Positions 1-9,173 of a stretch of 38,075 bases of DNA are shown here, in pieces (positions within the stretch are counted from its first letter, which is position 1; the number at the start of each line of letters is the position of its first letter). This stretch comes from OM182 bacterium MED-G28. Its GTDB lineage: Bacteria > Pseudomonadota > Gammaproteobacteria > Pseudomonadales > Pseudohongiellaceae. Position numbers and translations under genes: made by a program. The notes under the pieces were generated by a model. That model saw nothing but the letters and a program-made list of their open reading frames with translations. It did not search any database and was not told the DNA's origin. Location: assembly GCA_002457215.1 (NCBI GenBank), contig NTJZ01000019.1, positions 1 to 38,075 of the forward strand. The letters run 5' to 3'.

Positions 1-154
1 CGCTTGGCATAATTCCTTCGCCTCTGAACTCATTCGAAAAATTAGACTGCTTTTCGATTAGGGCTGTTCTCAAACCTCTAGAGGCTAGAATATGCGCCAG
101 AGCCGCCCCGCCAGGACCCGCGCCGCATATAGCGAAATCGTACTTCTGATGCAT
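1..154 (-). CDS. FAD-dependent oxidoreductase/monooxygenase, N-terminal part (cut by window edge)
   Basis: The minus strand reads an open frame from an ATG at 154 to the left edge of the window, about 51 codons. It begins with a classic Rossmann FAD-binding fingerprint: a short beta strand, then GAGPGG at residues 11-16, helix, and a beta strand ending in Glu (ALIEKQ) near residue 38. It then reads EFRGEGIMPS, typical of the flavin monooxygenase / geranylgeranyl-reductase / halogenase superfamily. An AGGAG ribosome site lies 9 nt upstream of the ATG, supporting this start. The substrate cannot be told because most of the protein is outside the window. The upstream intergenic region (155-450) separates it from the rightward genes, so it is probably its own transcription unit. 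Confidence 0.8.
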   Translation of the reverse strand, partial: MHQKYDFAICGAGPGGAALAHILASRGLRTALIEKQSNFSNEFRGEGIMPS

Positions 155-265
155 GGACAGATTCTCCTAGATGTAATTCTCAGTGGGTAGAAGCCCGTCA
201 ACCTGTTGGACTGGAAATAGCATCCTAATTTTGCGTTAGATAAGAATAGTTAGTTGTTGCGCAGC

Positions 266-283
266 GGTCCAAATTTGGTCCAA
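266..283 (+). repeat. 18-bp repeat, left copy
   Basis: GGTCCAAATTTGGTCCAA. The identical 18 bases recur in the same orientation at 37691-37708, 48 bases beyond the 3' end of the tRNA. Each copy contains the palindromic core CCAAATTTGG inside a tandem GGTCCAA. Such repeats near tRNA genes can be integrase arm or attachment sequences, but that is inference; no integrase gene is present in the window. Confidence 0.6.
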
Positions 284-330
284 GAAATAGGCCCGCCCTC
301 TATTTTTATAGACCGCTCAGTTTATATACT

Positions 331-435
331 CACCCCCGGAGCACCTCCCCCCACTTGTGCAAGTATACTCCATCGTACTCTCTGCATATTAATACACTCG
401 AACGGTTCTGCTAAGATTAGTTTTCCGAACTCTAT
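331..435 (+). repeat. Dispersed 105-bp repeat, copy 1
   Basis: This stretch aligns over its whole length with 25247-25351 at roughly three quarters identity by eye, with both ends matching (CACCCCCGG at the left, GAACTCTAT at the right). A shorter piece of the same family occurs in inverted orientation at 22733-22784. The left motif alone (CACCCCCGGGGTACC) recurs at 13443. Its minus strand stays open in related frames in both long copies, so it may derive from a gene, but no family was recognised. Confidence 0.6.
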
Positions 436-450
436 AAAAACAAATAAATC

Positions 451-639
451 ATGAATCGCGATACATTCAAAAATCAATGGAAAGAACTGCGAGTTGCCGG
501 TGTCACATATAGTTCGCTTAACGAATGGCTGAAAATAATCTCTAAATTGAAAGAATCAGGTATTTCGGATGAGGAGATTACAAACCTTTTAGAAGACCTC
601 GCTGAAGAAGTTTCCGAACTTAATAGAAAAAGGGAATAA
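451..639 (+). CDS. Small hypothetical protein (62 aa)
   Basis: An ATG at 451 opens a 62-codon frame rich in Glu, Lys and Leu, predicted to be almost all helical (WKELRVAGVTYSSLNEW, then an acidic tail with ISDEEITNLLEDLAEE). There is no clear Shine-Dalgarno sequence before the ATG. It sits directly downstream of repeat copy 1, hinting at cargo of a mobile or repeat-associated segment. No family recognised. It is the only plausible gene between the left-edge oxidoreductase and the response regulator. It could be a non-coding open frame, although its even, helical composition looks protein-like. Confidence 0.4.
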   Translation: MNRDTFKNQWKELRVAGVTYSSLNEWLKIISKLKESGISDEEITNLLEDLAEEVSELNRKRE

Positions 640-736
640 CAACGAATGAAGCATCGCTGTCTTTGTAGGAGTCTCCAGAGCTTTTCTTTTAAACAAATCT
701 TTACAAACACATGGTAGGCTTCCCCTTTTACGAAAT

Positions 737-1444
737 TTGACTGTCATAGTGTCCAACGAAAAAATATTCATCGTCGAAGACGAGCCCGATATTCTGGATG
801 TAATCAGCTATAGCTTGAATCGCGAAGGCTTCCAGGTAGAAAGTTCCCCTAATGGAGCTGAGTCTATTGAACTCCTTCAACAGTTCAAACCTGATTTGAT
901 CTTGCTCGACCTCATGTTACCTGGCATGGATGGTCTGGATGTTTGTCGACACCTTAAAAATGACGAGCTCAGTAAGCATATCCCCATAATCATGGTTACT
1001 GCCAAGGGTGAAGAGAGTGATATCGTACTGGGGCTAGGACTTGGTGCAGATGACTACATTTCCAAACCCTTTAGCCCACGTGAACTGATTGCAAGGGTGA
1101 AAGCGGTTCTGCGACGATCAAGGGAATCTGACCACAAGAGAAAAAGTGAGAAACTCGAGTGGGGTAAGCTCCTTATCGATAAGACGAAGCACAAGGTTGT
1201 ACTCGAAGGCAGCGAAATTAAACTTACCGCAACCGAATTTCGTCTGCTGACCTATTTGGCTAGCAGCCCAGGACAGGTATTTTCCCGTGATCAACTACTC
1301 GATCAGGCTTTCGATGGAAATATGGTAGTCGTCGATCGGAATATAGACGTGCATATTCGCGCTATTCGTAAGAAGATCGATGCAGATCAGTATTACATTG
1401 AAACAGTCCGGGGTGTTGGCTATCGGTTCCGAGATTCTACATAA
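737..1444 (+). CDS. PhoB/PhoP-type response regulator (OmpR family), copy 1
   Basis: Response regulator of 235 residues. The receiver domain (about 8-125) has the acidic pocket EDE at 14-16, the phospho-acceptor Asp58 in LLDLMLPGMDGLDVC, Thr88 in IMVTAKG and Lys110 in ISKPFSPREL. An OmpR-type winged helix follows (about 140-233), with LTATEFRLL and the C-terminal VRGVGYRF signature. The next gene is a sensor kinase and the following ones are phosphate genes, so it most likely controls phosphate genes. The receiver sequence resembles PhoP-like regulators more than the canonical E. coli PhoB motif, which copy 2 (28793-29503) carries. The start is uncertain: TTG at 737 is the longest, GTG at 749 is an alternative, and neither has a strong ribosome site. 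I see no convincing Pho box upstream. Confidence 0.9.
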   Translation: MTVIVSNEKIFIVEDEPDILDVISYSLNREGFQVESSPNGAESIELLQQFKPDLILLDLMLPGMDGLDVCRHLKNDELSKHIPIIMVTAKGEESDIVLGLGLGADDYISKPFSPRELIARVKAVLRRSRESDHKRKSEKLEWGKLLIDKTKHKVVLEGSEIKLTATEFRLLTYLASSPGQVFSRDQLLDQAFDGNMVVVDRNIDVHIRAIRKKIDADQYYIETVRGVGYRFRDST

Positions 1445-1540
1445 TCTCGTTGTGCTGCAACTACAAGTGTATTTCTGCTGTCACTTATTGCACACAAATA
1501 GCGCAATCCCCCACTAATCCTTAAGGCGTAGCTCTAAAGC

Positions 1541-3349
1541 ATGTTTAGATCGAAACTCTTCTGGCGGCTTTACTCTGGCTACGCGGCGATAATCGTGTTT
1601 TCGACACTCATCGTAGGCATATTACTGAGTCGCCAACTTTCGGAGAACGCAACACAAGATATTGAAAATTCGCTGTCAGTACGGTCCGAGCTGTTGACCG
1701 AAATCGGCAAGGAAATGCTTCTTCAAGTTCCTTCAGAGGTCATTGAGCTGGATTTGCAGGCAACCCTGCAAGAATTGGGCACCCGTACCCAAAGTCGACT
1801 GACCATAATTAGACCGGATGGCCGGGTAATCGCAGATTCGGAAGAGTCACCAGTGGCCATGGGCAATCACCTGCAACGGCCCGAGATTATAGATGCCAGA
1901 GATACAGGCAGTGGCATAACTTCTCGTTTCAGTCAGACGCAACAGCAGATGATGATTTATAAGGCTTTGCCTGTGAGAGATGGGGCTCGATTACTAGGCT
2001 TTGTTCGAGTTTCACTTGCTGCCGCAGAAGTGGATATTCAGCTGACTCAATTGCGTCGAATAATTCTAATAAGTGCCAGCATTGTGGCCATTATTGCCCT
2101 ATTGATCGGACTGTACTTTGCAAATCGGTTTACCGAACCGTTATCGAAAATGACACAGGTGGCTGAAGCCATCTCCCAGGGTGACTATGAAAGGCGCATA
2201 AACGTATCCGAGACTGACGAAATTGGCAGTCTGGCTTCGGCGATTAATCGCATGGCGCGAAGCTCAGCCACACGCATGGACGAGATAACACTCGAGCGAA
2301 ACCGGCTCAGTAGCATTTTTGCGGGTATGGTAGAGGGTGTTATCGATGTGGATCAGAGTCAGAAAATCGTCCACATCAATCAGGTAGCAGCAGATCTGTT
2401 GGGCTTATCGGTACAGAGCTGTATCGGGCAACCAATCTGGGAAGTGGTGAGGGTTGCTGAAATAATTGATGCGCTGGAGCAGGCGCTAAACAACAGGGAA
2501 ATTGTAAAAGCCCAGATGCGCCATCTTTCGGAAGAGGACGATCTAGTCGTTGACATTTATGCTGCTTCGCTACAAAACGAGCACGGCGATGCGATCGGCG
2601 CTGTTGTCGTGCTGCATAATATCTCTGAGCTTGACCATCTGGAGCGAATTCGTCGTGATTTCGTTGCCAATGCTTCCCATGAGTTAAAGACGCCCATTAC
2701 AGCAATTCGAGGGCTGACTGAAACTATTCTGGACGACAAGGAGATGCCAGAAACTACGCGTGACGAATTCATTCAAAAAGCGCACGCCCAAAGTTTACGC
2801 CTTTCAACTCTAGTGACTGACCTGATGACAATTTCTCGGTTAGAGTCAGATCAGCAGCAGACGAGTTCAAGTGTATTCGACATCGTTGAACTGGTCCGAC
2901 TCTCCCTGCTCGAGTCAGAACCGGCGAGGAATGAGAAACAACTGGAGCTTAACAGCGCGTTATCCGAGAAACCCCTTCTGCTTTTTGGGGACCGGCAAGC
3001 CATTAGTCAGCTGGCAGACAACCTGATAGACAATGCCATCAAATATACAGACGTTGCAGGGTCGATCTCTGTAGGTCTGGAGCAGCTTGCGCAGCTGGCA
3101 ATTCTGACCGTAAAAGACTCGGGTATTGGCATAAGTCCACAGTATCAGCAGAGGATATTCGAGCGATTCTACCGTGTTGATAAAGCCCGTTCGCGCGAAC
3201 TGGGTGGAACGGGTCTTGGGCTATCCATTGTCAAGAATATCGCGGATCGACATGGTGGTAATATTTCGGTGGAGAGTCAGCCTGGAATTGGCTCCACTTT
3301 CAAGGTGGCACTGCCGCTGCATAGTCGCTCTCCAGAAAGTGCCAAATAA
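1541..3349 (+). CDS. PhoR/PnpS-like sensor histidine kinase with periplasmic domain, HAMP and PAS
   Basis: Kinase of 602 residues. Order of parts: membrane segment about 13-30, extracytoplasmic sensor region about 31-172, second membrane segment about 174-194, HAMP about 195-247, PAS about 255-360, HisKA with phospho-acceptor His380 in ASHELKTP, and HATPase with N box Asn494/Asn498 (DNLIDNAIKYT), G1 box DSGIGI at about 526, the F box (IFERFYRVDKARS) and G2 box GGTGLGLSIV. This layout resembles Gram-positive-type PhoR/PnpS kinases. It differs from short proteobacterial PhoR, which lacks a large periplasmic domain. It lies 96 nt after the regulator gene and is probably co-transcribed with it. 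Its location just upstream of the porin and pst genes suggests phosphate sensing, though the periplasmic domain could bind another ligand. Confidence 0.9.
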   Translation: MFRSKLFWRLYSGYAAIIVFSTLIVGILLSRQLSENATQDIENSLSVRSELLTEIGKEMLLQVPSEVIELDLQATLQELGTRTQSRLTIIRPDGRVIADSEESPVAMGNHLQRPEIIDARDTGSGITSRFSQTQQQMMIYKALPVRDGARLLGFVRVSLAAAEVDIQLTQLRRIILISASIVAIIALLIGLYFANRFTEPLSKMTQVAEAISQGDYERRINVSETDEIGSLASAINRMARSSATRMDEITLERNRLSSIFAGMVEGVIDVDQSQKIVHINQVAADLLGLSVQSCIGQPIWEVVRVAEIIDALEQALNNREIVKAQMRHLSEEDDLVVDIYAASLQNEHGDAIGAVVVLHNISELDHLERIRRDFVANASHELKTPITAIRGLTETILDDKEMPETTRDEFIQKAHAQSLRLSTLVTDLMTISRLESDQQQTSSSVFDIVELVRLSLLESEPARNEKQLELNSALSEKPLLLFGDRQAISQLADNLIDNAIKYTDVAGSISVGLEQLAQLAILTVKDSGIGISPQYQQRIFERFYRVDKARSRELGGTGLGLSIVKNIADRHGGNISVESQPGIGSTFKVALPLHSRSPESAK

Positions 3350-3397
3350 ATAGTTCTCGCAAGAAAATATCCTTCCCTTAAGTAAATTATTACAATT

Positions 3398-3419
3398 CCT
3401 TAATTAAACCTTCATAAAG
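3398..3419 (+). promoter_or_regulatory. Candidate Pho box before the porin gene
   Basis: Two adjacent 11-bp repeats, CCTTAATTAAA and CCTTCATAAAG, resemble the PhoB-binding direct repeats of the Pho regulon. A possible -10 (CATAAT, 3426-3431) follows within about 7 bases, and the porin ATG is at 3466. Position and spacing fit PhoB activation. The match to the E. coli consensus is moderate. Confidence 0.5.
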
Positions 3420-3465
3420 CTTAAGCATAATTTCACCATACGTTAAATCAATATGAAGGAAAATC

Positions 3466-4569
3466 ATGAATGTTCTGAAACAAATTGCTGTGCCCTGCGC
3501 AGCTTGTCTATTAATATCACCCACCATTTTTGCAGCAGAGAACGGCCCAACTATAGAGTTTGGTGGCCGGTTGCACGCGGATACGACCGACTACGACAAT
3601 GACAATTTTCAATACTCTGAAGGTAGCGAGTTGCGCCGTGCCCGCCTCTTTGTTCGGGGTGACCTCAACGAAGATTGGGATTATAAATTGCAGTATGACT
3701 TCGCGCCGAATCACGCACAACTGAAAGATGGTTACATCAGGTACAACGGGTTTACCAATTCTCGAATTACCCTGGGCAATTTCAAACAGTTTTCCAGTCT
3801 GGAAGAACTAACCAGTTCCAACAATATAACCTTTACAGAGCGATCCCTGCCCAATGCCCTGGTATCCAGCCGTCGATTTGGTATCGGCTTCCAGAACTGG
3901 AGCGATCGTTATAGCGCTGCCGTGTCGGCTTATACCCATGACGCAAACAATGCCATAAGAGGTGAGGGAATTGCAGGTCGTTTTGTCTATCGACCCGATC
4001 TTGGTGATGAGACCTTACTGCATCTGGGTGTAGCACTGGCCAGAGAGAGCGATGATAACGACAGCATCCGGCGACGTGCCCGACCCGAATCTCATCAGGA
4101 CAGTCATCGCATTGTCAATACGGGCACGATCACTGGAGTTGACGATTTTGACAAAATTGGTTTCGAAGCCGCCTTTGTCAGAGGTCGTTTTTCCGCGCAA
4201 TCGGAATACGTTAGTCAGAATATTCAGCGTCACACAGACCCTGATCTCAGTTTTAATGGCTATTACGCGTACCTTAGTTACTTCCTCACAGAAGATAGCC
4301 GTCCCTATAGTATATCTGACGCTGCATTTGGCACGGTTACCCCCTCGTCGGAAAAAGGTGCCTGGGAGCTCGCCGCGAGGTTTAGCAATCTTGAGCTCAA
4401 TGATAATGAAATACAGGGTGGAGAAGTAGATTCAATCACCCTGGGCGTAAATTACTACATGACACGAGATTTGCGCTTCACCGCCAATTACATTATGTCA
4501 GATTCTGATCTGGCTGGATTCAGCGATGATCCGAATATTTTACAAATGAGAATAAGGTTCACCTTCTAG
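3466..4569 (+). CDS. OprO/OprP-like phosphate-selective porin
   Basis: Outer-membrane beta-barrel of 367 residues. A signal peptide occupies about residues 1-23 (ending TIFAA), followed by EFGGRLHADTTDYDND and SELRRARLFVRGDLNEDWDYK, the recognisable start of the Porin_O_P family. The chain ends in a Phe-terminated strand (MRIRFTF), the usual C-terminal barrel signal. Family members in Pseudomonas form anion channels for phosphate or polyphosphate under phosphate limitation. Placement between a phosphate-type sensor kinase and pstS, with a candidate Pho box upstream, supports that role. A GAAGGA ribosome site precedes the ATG. Substrate selectivity cannot be read directly. Confidence 0.87.
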   Translation: MNVLKQIAVPCAACLLISPTIFAAENGPTIEFGGRLHADTTDYDNDNFQYSEGSELRRARLFVRGDLNEDWDYKLQYDFAPNHAQLKDGYIRYNGFTNSRITLGNFKQFSSLEELTSSNNITFTERSLPNALVSSRRFGIGFQNWSDRYSAAVSAYTHDANNAIRGEGIAGRFVYRPDLGDETLLHLGVALARESDDNDSIRRRARPESHQDSHRIVNTGTITGVDDFDKIGFEAAFVRGRFSAQSEYVSQNIQRHTDPDLSFNGYYAYLSYFLTEDSRPYSISDAAFGTVTPSSEKGAWELAARFSNLELNDNEIQGGEVDSITLGVNYYMTRDLRFTANYIMSDSDLAGFSDDPNILQMRIRFTF

Positions 4570-4666
4570 AACCTCTTTTTAACCCCAAACCCATTCTAAC
4601 CAAACAATATTTATCTGTTCTTAACATAAACAATGGAAAATATGACCTACGTCAAAGGATATAAAA

Positions 4667-5674
4667 ATGTACATAAGCAACAATAAGCAACCAGTCAATT
4701 TTCTCTCTCAACTATTACTCTCGATAATTTGCTCGTTGACCGCAGTTTCTTCGCTCTCAGCGGCGGAACAGCTGCGTGGAACGGTGTCTGTAGACGGTTC
4801 CAGTACAGTATTTCCAATCAGCGAAGCAGTCGCAGAGGAATTCAACGCCGTGCAGCCAAGAGTCCGTGTCACGGTGGGAGTATCTGGCACCGGGGGAGGC
4901 TTTAAAAAATTCCTCGCTGGAGAAATTGATATTAACGACGCTTCCCGGTCTATTAAAGAGAGCGAATGGCAAGAAGCGAAAGCAACGGGTCTGGATCTGA
5001 TTGAATTGCCTGTGGCATTTGATGGGCTATCTGTGGTCGTAAATCGAGACAATAGCTGGGTCGATTATTTGACCGTTGCTGAATTGCGCAAAATCTGGCA
5101 GCCGGGCAGCAGCGTCGAGCGCTGGAGCGACATCCGCGCGAATTGGCCTGACGAGCCAATCAGGCTCTATGGTCCTGGAACAGATTCAGGCACATTCGAC
5201 TATTTTACAGAAACAATAAATGGTGCATCTGGCGCTTCCCGACCCGACTACACTGCCAACGAAGACGACAACGCACTGGTGCGTGGAATCAGCGGCGATC
5301 AGTATGCCCTGGGATATTTTGGATTTGCCTATTACGCCGCAAACCAGAACGCATTAAAGATTGTTCCTATCGATGAGGGTAATGGCGCAGTCTCACCTAC
5401 CCCAGAGACGATAAACAATGGTAGTTACTCGCCATTGTCTCGCCCAATCTTCATCTATGTGCGAAAACAGGCGCTGGAGCGACCTGAAGTTCGCGCCTTC
5501 GTAGACTTTTACATCGCAAGTGCGGGGTTGCTGGCAGAAGAAGTTGGCTATATCGCGCTGCCCGATGACAGTTATCGTCGAGCCGAAGAGCGTGTAGCCC
5601 TTGGCATTTCCGGCTCTGCTTATGTCGAAGGACCCGATAACATCAAAGACACACTAATAGGCTCCAGCGAATAA
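4667..5674 (+). CDS. pstS: PstS phosphate-binding periplasmic protein
   Basis: Periplasmic phosphate-binding subunit of the PstSCAB importer, 335 residues. A signal peptide spans about residues 1-33 (ending SLSAA). The phosphate-binding loops are visible: [18 protein letters not shown] (about 42-59), [10 protein letters not shown] (about 74-83), [10 protein letters not shown] (about 92-101) and [13 protein letters not shown] (about 170). The ATG at 4667 is preceded by AAAGGA. It is the first gene of pstS-pstC-pstA-pstB-phoU. The 97-bp gap behind the porin gives room for its own promoter, but I could not identify a clear Pho box there. Confidence 0.95.
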   Translation: MYISNNKQPVNFLSQLLLSIICSLTAVSSLSAAEQLRGTVSVDGSSTVFPISEAVAEEFNAVQPRVRVTVGVSGTGGGFKKFLAGEIDINDASRSIKESEWQEAKATGLDLIELPVAFDGLSVVVNRDNSWVDYLTVAELRKIWQPGSSVERWSDIRANWPDEPIRLYGPGTDSGTFDYFTETINGASGASRPDYTANEDDNALVRGISGDQYALGYFGFAYYAANQNALKIVPIDEGNGAVSPTPETINNGSYSPLSRPIFIYVRKQALERPEVRAFVDFYIASAGLLAEEVGYIALPDDSYRRAEERVALGISGSAYVEGPDNIKDTLIGSSE

Positions 5675-5692
5675 GCATGGAATGTTTTGTTC

Positions 5693-6610
5693 ATGAGTAG
5701 AGCCAGGCATTTGCCAAGTATTACCAATGGCCAAGTGAGGTGGCATGAATCCCTGATCCAAGGTGGTCTGGGATTCTGTGCGCTGATCTCGATAATTACC
5801 ACCGCAACTATAATATTTATTCTGACCCGTGAGAGCGTGGGCTTTTTTCAGGTCATTCCTGTAAAAGATTTTCTGTTTGGTACCAGTTGGGTGCCGATGT
5901 TCGAACCCAGTTCTTTCGGTGTGTTGCCTCTGTTGTGGGGCACCCTTGTGATCACAGTCGGTGCTGCACTAATTTGTATTCCTATAGGATTGGCCAGCGC
6001 CATCTATTTGAGCGAATACGCATCAGCCAAACAACGTAGCATAATAAAACCAGTGCTGGAGTTGTTGGCAGGTATCCCGACTGTAGTGTACGGATATTTC
6101 GCATTAACTTTTGTAACACCGGCTCTTCAATACTTATTCCCCGACATACAGGTATTCAATGCCCTGAGTGGTTCCATAGTTGTAGGAATTATGGTGTTGC
6201 CGATGGTGGCAACATTAAGTGATAACGCACTCAGGGCGGTACCCGATTCACTGCGTCAGGGCGCCTATGCATTGGGCGCAACTTCTTACGAAGTCACGAC
6301 ACAGGTAGTGGTTCCGGCTGGTCTTTCAGGAATAATTGCGTCATTTCTCTTGGCAATCTCCAGAGCTATCGGCGAAACCATGGCAGTCACATTGGCGGCC
6401 GGGGCAACGCCGAATTTGTCTTTTACTTTTCTCGAGAGTATCCAGACCATGACTGCGTATATCGTGCAGGTCAGTATGGGTGACACGCCCGCGGGAGGAG
6501 TTGCTTACCAGACTATGTTCGCTGTCGCCGGTCTTTTGTTTGTGATCACCTTATTACTGAACGTCATAGCAACTTTCATATTAAAGCGATACCGAGAGGT
6601 GTATCAGTAG
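5693..6610 (+). CDS. pstC: PstC phosphate ABC transporter permease
   Basis: Inner-membrane permease subunit with six predicted membrane segments. The first is around residues 22-45; the binding-protein-dependent permease (EAA-type) loop is [25 protein letters not shown], followed by [11 protein letters not shown] as in PstC. I place the start at ATG 5693; a TTG two codons earlier (5687) is possible. The stop overlaps the first base of pstA (TAGTG), so the two are translationally coupled. PstC and PstA together form the membrane channel for phosphate delivered by PstS and powered by PstB. Confidence 0.94.
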   Translation: MSRARHLPSITNGQVRWHESLIQGGLGFCALISIITTATIIFILTRESVGFFQVIPVKDFLFGTSWVPMFEPSSFGVLPLLWGTLVITVGAALICIPIGLASAIYLSEYASAKQRSIIKPVLELLAGIPTVVYGYFALTFVTPALQYLFPDIQVFNALSGSIVVGIMVLPMVATLSDNALRAVPDSLRQGAYALGATSYEVTTQVVVPAGLSGIIASFLLAISRAIGETMAVTLAAGATPNLSFTFLESIQTMTAYIVQVSMGDTPAGGVAYQTMFAVAGLLFVITLLLNVIATFILKRYREVYQ

Positions 6611-7500
6611 TGACGGCTTCATTGACTCGGTCCACCACAAAGCAAGCACATCACATGCGAAGTCGGCATGCCAAAGCGCGTATTTTTGCCAAATTTTGTG
6701 GCCTGGTCACCTGGCTAGGTACTGCGTTACTGCTAGTCCTGCTCTGGCAGATATTTTCCGATGGTTTAAGGTGGTTGGATATCGATTTCTTGCGCAGCTT
6801 TCCTTCGCGATTTCCTGAGCGGGCAGGAATACTGTCTGCTCTGGCAGGTACCTTATGGTTGATCTCTTTGGTGGCGATCATTGCTATACCTGTAGGTGTT
6901 GCGACAGCTATTTATATTGAAGAATTTGGAGGCAAGGGCAAGCTGGTTAAGATCATCGACATCAATATCTCCAATCTTGCAGGTGTACCCTCAATCGTTT
7001 ATGGCATCATCGGACTAACTCTCTTCGTGCGGGGACTGCAGCTCGAGAGAAGTTTGATTTCCGGGGCGCTTACCATGAGTCTGTTGATACTGCCGGTCAT
7101 TATTATCGCCAGCCGCGAGGCAATTCGCACGGTACCTGACAGCATTCGCCATGCCGCAATTGCGTTGGGTGCTACTCAGTGGCAAACGGTCTGGTCCCAT
7201 GTCTTGCCTGCGTCTTTTCCTGGCATCTTAACCGGCGTAATCCTGGGTCTATCCCGAGCAATCGGTGAGACGGCACCTCTCATTATGATTGGAGCGCTGA
7301 CCTACGTGGCATTCGTGCCAGAAGGCCCAATGGATTCCTTTACGGCACTGCCTATTCAAATATTTAACTGGGTCTCCAGGCCACAGGAAGAATTTCACGA
7401 ACTGGCGGCGGCGGCAATTATCGTATTGCTCGTTGTATTGCTATCAATGAATTCATTGGCGATATTTATTCGCCACAAAATGGAGAAAAAGTTGCAGTGA
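6610..7500 (+). CDS. pstA: PstA phosphate ABC transporter permease
   Basis: Second permease subunit, 296 residues, starting at GTG 6610 inside the pstC stop. About six membrane segments; the first is around residues 34-50. The permease loop [17 protein letters not shown] is followed by [17 protein letters not shown], typical of PstA. Its last bases overlap the pstB start by four (GTGA). The basic N-terminal tail of about 30 residues (many His, Arg and Lys) is slightly long for PstA but not unusual. Confidence 0.94.
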   Translation: MTASLTRSTTKQAHHMRSRHAKARIFAKFCGLVTWLGTALLLVLLWQIFSDGLRWLDIDFLRSFPSRFPERAGILSALAGTLWLISLVAIIAIPVGVATAIYIEEFGGKGKLVKIIDINISNLAGVPSIVYGIIGLTLFVRGLQLERSLISGALTMSLLILPVIIIASREAIRTVPDSIRHAAIALGATQWQTVWSHVLPASFPGILTGVILGLSRAIGETAPLIMIGALTYVAFVPEGPMDSFTALPIQIFNWVSRPQEEFHELAAAAIIVLLVVLLSMNSLAIFIRHKMEKKLQ

Positions 7501-8288
7501 GTTCTCAGTCAATCAATGCAGAAACTGTTACTACCGAGCTCGACAATATTCTTGAGATGGAGAATGTCAGTGTTGCCTATGCTGGGAATTATGCTGTGAA
7601 AAATGTCTCCTTTAATGTTGCCAGAAACGCCATAACTTCGATAATCGGACCCTCGGGCTGCGGAAAGAGTACTTTGCTGCGCTGTCTTAATCGCATGAAT
7701 GATTTCATTCTTGATGTGTCTATCGAAGGCAAGATTCGATTCGAAGGGCAAGATATCTATGCTAGGGAAGTAGACGCTGTGGAAGTCAGGCATCACATGG
7801 GTATGGTATTTCAAAAACCAAACCCTTTTCCTAAATCAATTTTTAAAAATGTTGCTTGGGGTCCAACGGTTAACAGATATCAGGGTTCGATAACCGAGCT
7901 GGTAGAGCGTTCGCTCAAACAAGCCTCGCTGTGGGATGAAGTGAAGGATAGATTGAATGACTCGGCTTTGGGCTTGTCTGGCGGGCAGCAACAACGACTG
8001 TGCATTGCCAGGGCGTTGGCCATGGAGCCAAACGTCCTTTTAATGGACGAGCCCTGTTCTGCGTTGGATCCCATATCCACAGCGCATATCGAAGATTTGA
8101 TGTTCGACCTTAAATCTCGATATACCATTGTCATTGTTACTCATAACATGCAGCAAGCCTCTCGAGTTTCTGACTACACAGCATTTATGGAAATGGGAAA
8201 TCTGATTGAATTCGATGAGTCCGAGCGGCTGTTTACACGCCCGAGCAATCAACGTACTGAAGATTATGTTTCTGGCCGATTTGGCTAA
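7497..8288 (+). CDS. pstB: PstB phosphate ABC transporter ATPase, copy 1
   Basis: ATPase of 263 residues. Walker A is GPSGCGKST (about 51-59), then LNRMND typical of PstB, the Q-loop region [12 protein letters not shown], signature LSGGQQQR, Walker B LLMDEP, D-loop SALDP, and switch His in [14 protein letters not shown]. The GTG start at 7497 overlaps the end of pstA, as expected for a coupled operon. It supplies ATP hydrolysis for PstCA. A second PstB (25640-26518) is encoded 17 kb away. This copy has the canonical CSALDP D-loop, whereas the second reads ASVLDP. Confidence 0.95.
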   Translation: MSSQSINAETVTTELDNILEMENVSVAYAGNYAVKNVSFNVARNAITSIIGPSGCGKSTLLRCLNRMNDFILDVSIEGKIRFEGQDIYAREVDAVEVRHHMGMVFQKPNPFPKSIFKNVAWGPTVNRYQGSITELVERSLKQASLWDEVKDRLNDSALGLSGGQQQRLCIARALAMEPNVLLMDEPCSALDPISTAHIEDLMFDLKSRYTIVIVTHNMQQASRVSDYTAFMEMGNLIEFDESERLFTRPSNQRTEDYVSGRFG

Positions 8289-8302
8289 AGCGGGATAGAT
8301 AA

Positions 8303-8974
8303 ATGTCACGACACTTACAAAGAGACCTGGACCAGATCAAGAAAAATCTACTGCAGTTGGGAAGCCTTGTAGAAACCGCTATCAAGAATGCTCTTATTGC
8401 TTTCAATGAATGCCGGCCAGAGCTGGCTCAAAATGTAATTGCTGAAGAAAAGCAAATTGATGAAAGAGAAGTTCTTATTGAAGAAGCCTGCCTGAAAACT
8501 CTCGCCTTGCATCAGCCCATGGCCATGGATTTGCGCTTCATGGTGGTGGTTTTAAAGGTGAACAACGATCTGGAACGAATGGGGGATATAGCCGTTAGTA
8601 TTGCTGAGCGCTCACTCTATCTCTCAAGTCAGGATCCGCTCCCCAGTCTGTTGAATCTCCTAAGTGATATGCCTGACAGAATCCAAGAAATGGTCAAGAA
8701 AAGTCTCAACGCCTTAGTCAGTCTGGACGTGGAGCTCGCTCGTAAAGTTATAGCAATGGACGACGAAGTAGACAGCATCAACCGCCAAATGTATGAAGCA
8801 TTTCACGCTCAGGTTCAGCAAGACCCGGGCATCAGTAAGACCGCTTTGGGCATACTGTCTATCTCGCGTTATCTGGAACGAATCGCAGACCTTGCCACCA
8901 ATATTGCCGAGGATGTGATATTTATGGAAGAAGGCGAGGTGGTCCGCCACCAGAATTCTAAATCGGGCCAGTAG
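8303..8974 (+). CDS. phoU: PhoU phosphate-signalling regulator, copy 1
   Basis: PhoU-family protein of 223 residues made of two three-helix repeats. Each repeat carries the metal-binding motif expected of the family: LERMGDIAVSIAE in the first half (about 93-105) and LERIADLATNIAED in the second (about 191-204). It follows pstB by 14 nt, with the ATG preceded by GGGATAG, and closes the pst operon. PhoU couples Pst transporter activity to PhoR kinase state, giving repression of the Pho regulon under phosphate sufficiency. A second PhoU lies at 26580-27296. Confidence 0.95.
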   Translation: MSRHLQRDLDQIKKNLLQLGSLVETAIKNALIAFNECRPELAQNVIAEEKQIDEREVLIEEACLKTLALHQPMAMDLRFMVVVLKVNNDLERMGDIAVSIAERSLYLSSQDPLPSLLNLLSDMPDRIQEMVKKSLNALVSLDVELARKVIAMDDEVDSINRQMYEAFHAQVQQDPGISKTALGILSISRYLERIADLATNIAEDVIFMEEGEVVRHQNSKSGQ

Positions 8975-9130
8975 AAGCCAAAACCAAGCTACAAGGTTTG
9001 CTTACTGGAGATTAGCCCTTTGACTCGATGGTGAGGACAAACGTGTCCTGGAATTCGCCTTAGCCTATGAACAAGTCACAGACTATGTGCAGCGCCGACC
9101 ACAACTAGAATAGTAGTTCACTTGATTATT

Positions 9131-9157
9131 CCATGAGTATCCCATGAGTATCCCATG
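9131..9157 (+). repeat. Short tandem repeat, 11-bp unit
   Basis: CCATGAGTATC occurs twice in tandem, followed by a partial third unit (CCATGG). It lies in the 199-bp gap between phoU and the convergent acyl-CoA synthetase gene. It does not resemble a Pho box; function unknown. No clear terminator hairpin was recognised in this gap. Confidence 0.6.
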
Positions 9158-9173
9158 GTCTTAGGCTAACCCC

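Larger units (their letters stand above)
155..450. other. Intergenic region with two repeat elements
   Basis: About 300 bases without a convincing gene. It holds an 18-bp sequence repeated near the tRNA at the other end of the window (266-283) and one copy of a 105-bp dispersed repeat (331-435). A 66-codon open frame crossing this region has no ribosome site and runs straight through the repeat, so I do not call it. Confidence 0.6.

Noticed and set aside
254..454. 66-codon plus-strand open frame at the left edge
   Set aside because: It has no ribosome site, runs through the 18-bp and 105-bp repeats, and has a composition unlike a protein.
4052..4429. 125-codon open frame overlapping the porin gene
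   Set aside because: Shadow of the porin coding sequence in another frame; the porin has a signal peptide, family motifs and a C-terminal Phe.
4570..4666. Possible Pho box before pstS
   Set aside because: TTTATCTGTTC / TTAACATAAAC can be forced into 11-bp units but the match is poor. pstS may be driven from the porin promoter or by a diverged site, so no feature is called.
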